Below the pieces are notes generated by a model. It had not been told where the DNA came from, ran no database searches, and saw only the letters and a list, made by a program, of their open reading frames with translations. Shown here piece after piece: positions 62,127 to 64,000 of a stretch of 64,000 bases of DNA. Made by a program: the position numbers and the translations under genes. The stretch comes from Sphingobacterium sp. FBM7-1 (GTDB taxonomy: Bacteria > Bacteroidota > Bacteroidia > Sphingobacteriales > Sphingobacteriaceae), in the NCBI RefSeq assembly GCF_020687765.1, contig NZ_JAJEWJ010000004.1, positions 186,001 to 250,000 of the forward strand. Reading direction: 5' to 3'. Position 1 is the stretch's first letter; each line of letters begins with the position of its first letter.

Positions 62127-62134
62127 CAAAAGTA
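62127..62134 (-). promoter_or_regulatory. Putative -7 box (TACTTTTG) of the GT6-GT11-GT2 gene run
   Basis: Read on the minus strand the box is TACTTTTG. The implied leader is about 140 nt to the ATG at 61983, which is long. Support is from the consensus only. Confidence 0.3.
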
Positions 62135-62206
62135 TAAATATATTAGCCAATCAGGAGTATGAGTTGCGAAGTATAAAATCATCATTCTTTTTGTGCATTT
62201 TTGTAT

Positions 62207-63034
62207 ATGGTTAACGTAGAAAAGCCACTAATAAGTATTGTGATTCCCTGCTATAATGGGGGAGCGACCATTCTTGAAGCAGTTCAGTCAGCTTTAGATC
62301 AGACATATGAAAATCTGGAGATTATAATAGTAGATGACGGGTCTACGGACAATTCAGGTACAATTGTACGCGAATTGATGAGCACAGAACCACGATTATC
62401 TTTATATACTCAGGAAAATAAAGGGCTTTCAGCAGCTCGAAATACTGGACTTTCTTACGCTAAGGGCCAATACATAGTTTTTTTGGATGCGGACGACAAA
62501 CTCAAGGAAACGTACATTGAACTTGCCCTGACTTATCACCAAAAGGACGGTGAGACGACAATCGTGTACAGTAATATGGAGCTATTTGAGCGGGAAACGG
62601 GGTTGTTTCCATTAGCACCGTTTGAAATCCGCTTATTTTTGCGTCACAATTGTATTCCAGCCTTCGCGATGGTGCGCACAGATCAGATTAAAAGTATCGG
62701 CGGCTTTGATGAATCGGTGATCTTGTGTGAAGATTGGGAGTGCTGGGTTCATTTGTTAAAGGTTTACGGAGGAAATGTTTATCGCATAGAAGAACCTCAA
62801 TATTTTTACCGAAAACGACTTTCTGAGGATTCTATTTTAGATAAAAATAAAGAAAACACGGAGAGGTTGAAGAAAGTGAAGTTATATGTTTTTCATAAAC
62901 ATCAAGAGTTTTACGAAACCAACGCAATGGGTTTGGATAATTTTTACCGCTGTGAGGATGAACTTGTAAAGCTTAGAAAAAAATACTATAATATATGGTA
63001 TAGGAAGTATTTTTATAAATGGTTTAAATCGTAA
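62207..63034 (+). CDS. Glycosyltransferase family 2
   Basis: I start at the ATG at 62207 (MVNVEKPLISIVIPCYNGGA, 275 aa), 6 bp inside a TTG-initiated frame. It has the nucleotide-binding Asp in IIIVDDGSTDNSG and the donor DxD in VFLDADDKL. The C-terminal ends with basic and aromatic residues (KYFYKWFKS). It is divergent from the GT6 run and probably transfers a sugar to a polysaccharide; substrate unknown. It is followed by a convergent GT2 gene 46 bp later. Confidence 0.85.
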   Translation: MVNVEKPLISIVIPCYNGGATILEAVQSALDQTYENLEIIIVDDGSTDNSGTIVRELMSTEPRLSLYTQENKGLSAARNTGLSYAKGQYIVFLDADDKLKETYIELALTYHQKDGETTIVYSNMELFERETGLFPLAPFEIRLFLRHNCIPAFAMVRTDQIKSIGGFDESVILCEDWECWVHLLKVYGGNVYRIEEPQYFYRKRLSEDSILDKNKENTERLKKVKLYVFHKHQEFYETNAMGLDNFYRCEDELVKLRKKYYNIWYRKYFYKWFKS

Positions 63035-63080
63035 AACATCCACGACAGGTCTTCATTCACGACAATTATCTTATGGCTTC

Positions 63081-63998
63081 CTATTTTACTAGTTGACGCT
63101 TTGTGGTTATTTTATCCATAACGATTGTTAACCTACCTTTGAAAGGGTAGTTCGCTATAAGCATCTTTTTGAGTTGATAATGCTTGTGTCTTAGCGCGCT
63201 TAGTACCGCTTGCATTAATTGGTGATCTCCGCCTTTAGAGAAGAAATTATGTTTTTGCGATATCTTTTTCATTTTCCTTTTTATCGTTTTGAAATTCGGA
63301 ACGTCGATAGACGAAAAGTTTCTGTACAACTCGTCCCGGGAGGCCATTGTATTAGGATATGGAATGATACCAACTTGTTGCTGAGGGTGTATTCGATAAT
63401 AAAACAACTTTTTATTTATGCTTTTGAAACACTTATCGAAGCTGGCGATCAGCGCTATCCATTCGTCATGGTGAACACCTAGGAGTGGGATGGGTAGTAT
63501 ACGTCGAATATAATTTTTTCGTATAGCCATTGAAGCTCCTGTAGCAATATTTCCTCCATAACATATGCTATCAAAATAATGAACCATTTCACCTCTATTT
63601 TCTAGAATTTCGGGTACATCCCATACGGTTAAAGCATCAATTACATGGTCGTTCTCATTTATAATATAGCCATTGGAACATATAACATTGGTGTCTGGCG
63701 ACTTTTCGAAACAAGTAATATATTCTTCCACCTTCTCCGGGACCCAAATATCGTCGTGATCACTTAGAAATATCAGGTCGCCGTGACAGGCATACAATAC
63801 CTGTTCAAAATTTTTGATACTTCCTAAGTTTGTGGGATTTTGTCGGATCTGAAATAGACCGGGGTAATTGAGTTGATAAGTCTCTAAAATCAGCCACGTG
63901 TTGTCGGACGAACCGTCATCATATACTACGATTTCATTAACTTTTCTAGTCTGCGCAAGGATAGAGTCGAGCTGTTTACGAAGATGAGTTTCTCCATT
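63081..63998 (-). CDS. Glycosyltransferase family 2, 5' end outside window
   Basis: The frame is open to the last base of the window, so the N-terminus (about 10 residues) is missing. Reading the minus strand, the first visible residues NGETHLRKQLDSILAQ and EIVVYDDGSSDNTWL carry the nucleotide-binding Asp. LIFLSDHDDIW contains the donor-binding DxD. At least 305 residues are present. It looks like a rhamnosyltransferase-type GT2 of surface polysaccharide clusters. It is convergent with the GT2 gene at 62207, and the locus continues beyond the window. Confidence 0.85.
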   Translation of the reverse strand, partial: NGETHLRKQLDSILAQTRKVNEIVVYDDGSSDNTWLILETYQLNYPGLFQIRQNPTNLGSIKNFEQVLYACHGDLIFLSDHDDIWVPEKVEEYITCFEKSPDTNVICSNGYIINENDHVIDALTVWDVPEILENRGEMVHYFDSICYGGNIATGASMAIRKNYIRRILPIPLLGVHHDEWIALIASFDKCFKSINKKLFYYRIHPQQQVGIIPYPNTMASRDELYRNFSSIDVPNFKTIKRKMKKISQKHNFFSKGGDHQLMQAVLSALRHKHYQLKKMLIANYPFKGRLTIVMDKITTKRQLVK

Positions 63999-64000
63999 AT

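Noticed and set aside
1..64000. tRNA, rRNA, replication origin and IS transposase genes
   Set aside because: I looked for tRNA T-loop words, rRNA cores and transposase motifs by eye and found none; a covariance search could still reveal one.

Overview
The window is chromosomal DNA of a Bacteroidota bacterium, most likely a member of the Sphingobacteriaceae. The evidence is the gene set (GldC, GLPGLI protein, S46 peptidase, OstA-like protein, DUF4834, HYC_CC_PP protein, DksA-like protein without zinc cysteines, azurin, short histone-H1-like protein), many TAnnTTTG -7 boxes typical of the phylum, and the near absence of Shine-Dalgarno sequences. I see no rRNA, tRNA, CRISPR array or intact transposase.

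Layout. 1-1.9 kb: the end of a deoxyhypusine-synthase-like gene, a conserved hypothetical gene and rdgB. 1.9-3.7 kb: a gene-poor scar holding an Rhs/YD-repeat remnant, an orphan helix-turn-helix gene, degenerate repeats, and a TacA-type antitoxin whose GNAT toxin is cut off after about 22 codons. 3.7-12.4 kb: housekeeping genes (OstA-like, tilS, recF, DciA-like, threonylcarbamoyl-AMP synthase, asnS). Two stretches here (6.2-6.5 and 12.4-13.3 kb) carry repeats, including a two-hairpin element whose stems covary between copies, a 104-bp tandem repeat and a 50-bp-arm inverted repeat. 13.3-25.1 kb: sucC, a lolD-like operon, two dihydrolipoyl dehydrogenases, azurin, a hybrid histidine kinase, floA, kdsC and maf.

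25.2-28.3 kb encodes a probable metal-related outer membrane module: a Cys-rich small protein and a TonB-dependent receptor with an N-terminal heavy-metal-associated domain. 28.6-32.3 kb is a trpDFBA operon preceded by a leader peptide with tandem Trp codons and a terminator, a classical attenuator. 32.4-57.9 kb is mostly housekeeping: an ABC ATPase, acyltransferase, M20 and S46 peptidases, an outer membrane barrel with a GLPGLI protein, a DEAD-box helicase, gldC, lspA, ileS, glyA, a sigma factor, purKE, nuoAB and ffh.

58.2-64 kb is the most distinctive part: a surface polysaccharide locus. A minus-strand gene run encodes a GT6 glycosyltransferase (the histo-blood-group A/B transferase family, with the bacterial NXN motif), a GT11 alpha-1,2-fucosyltransferase, a GT2 transferase and finally a MACPF/perforin-domain lipoprotein. 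GT11 followed by GT6 is the enzyme order that builds blood-group A or B type determinants. The MACPF gene next to glycan genes resembles the Bacteroides antimicrobial BSAP arrangement. Two further GT2 genes follow, the last running off the window.
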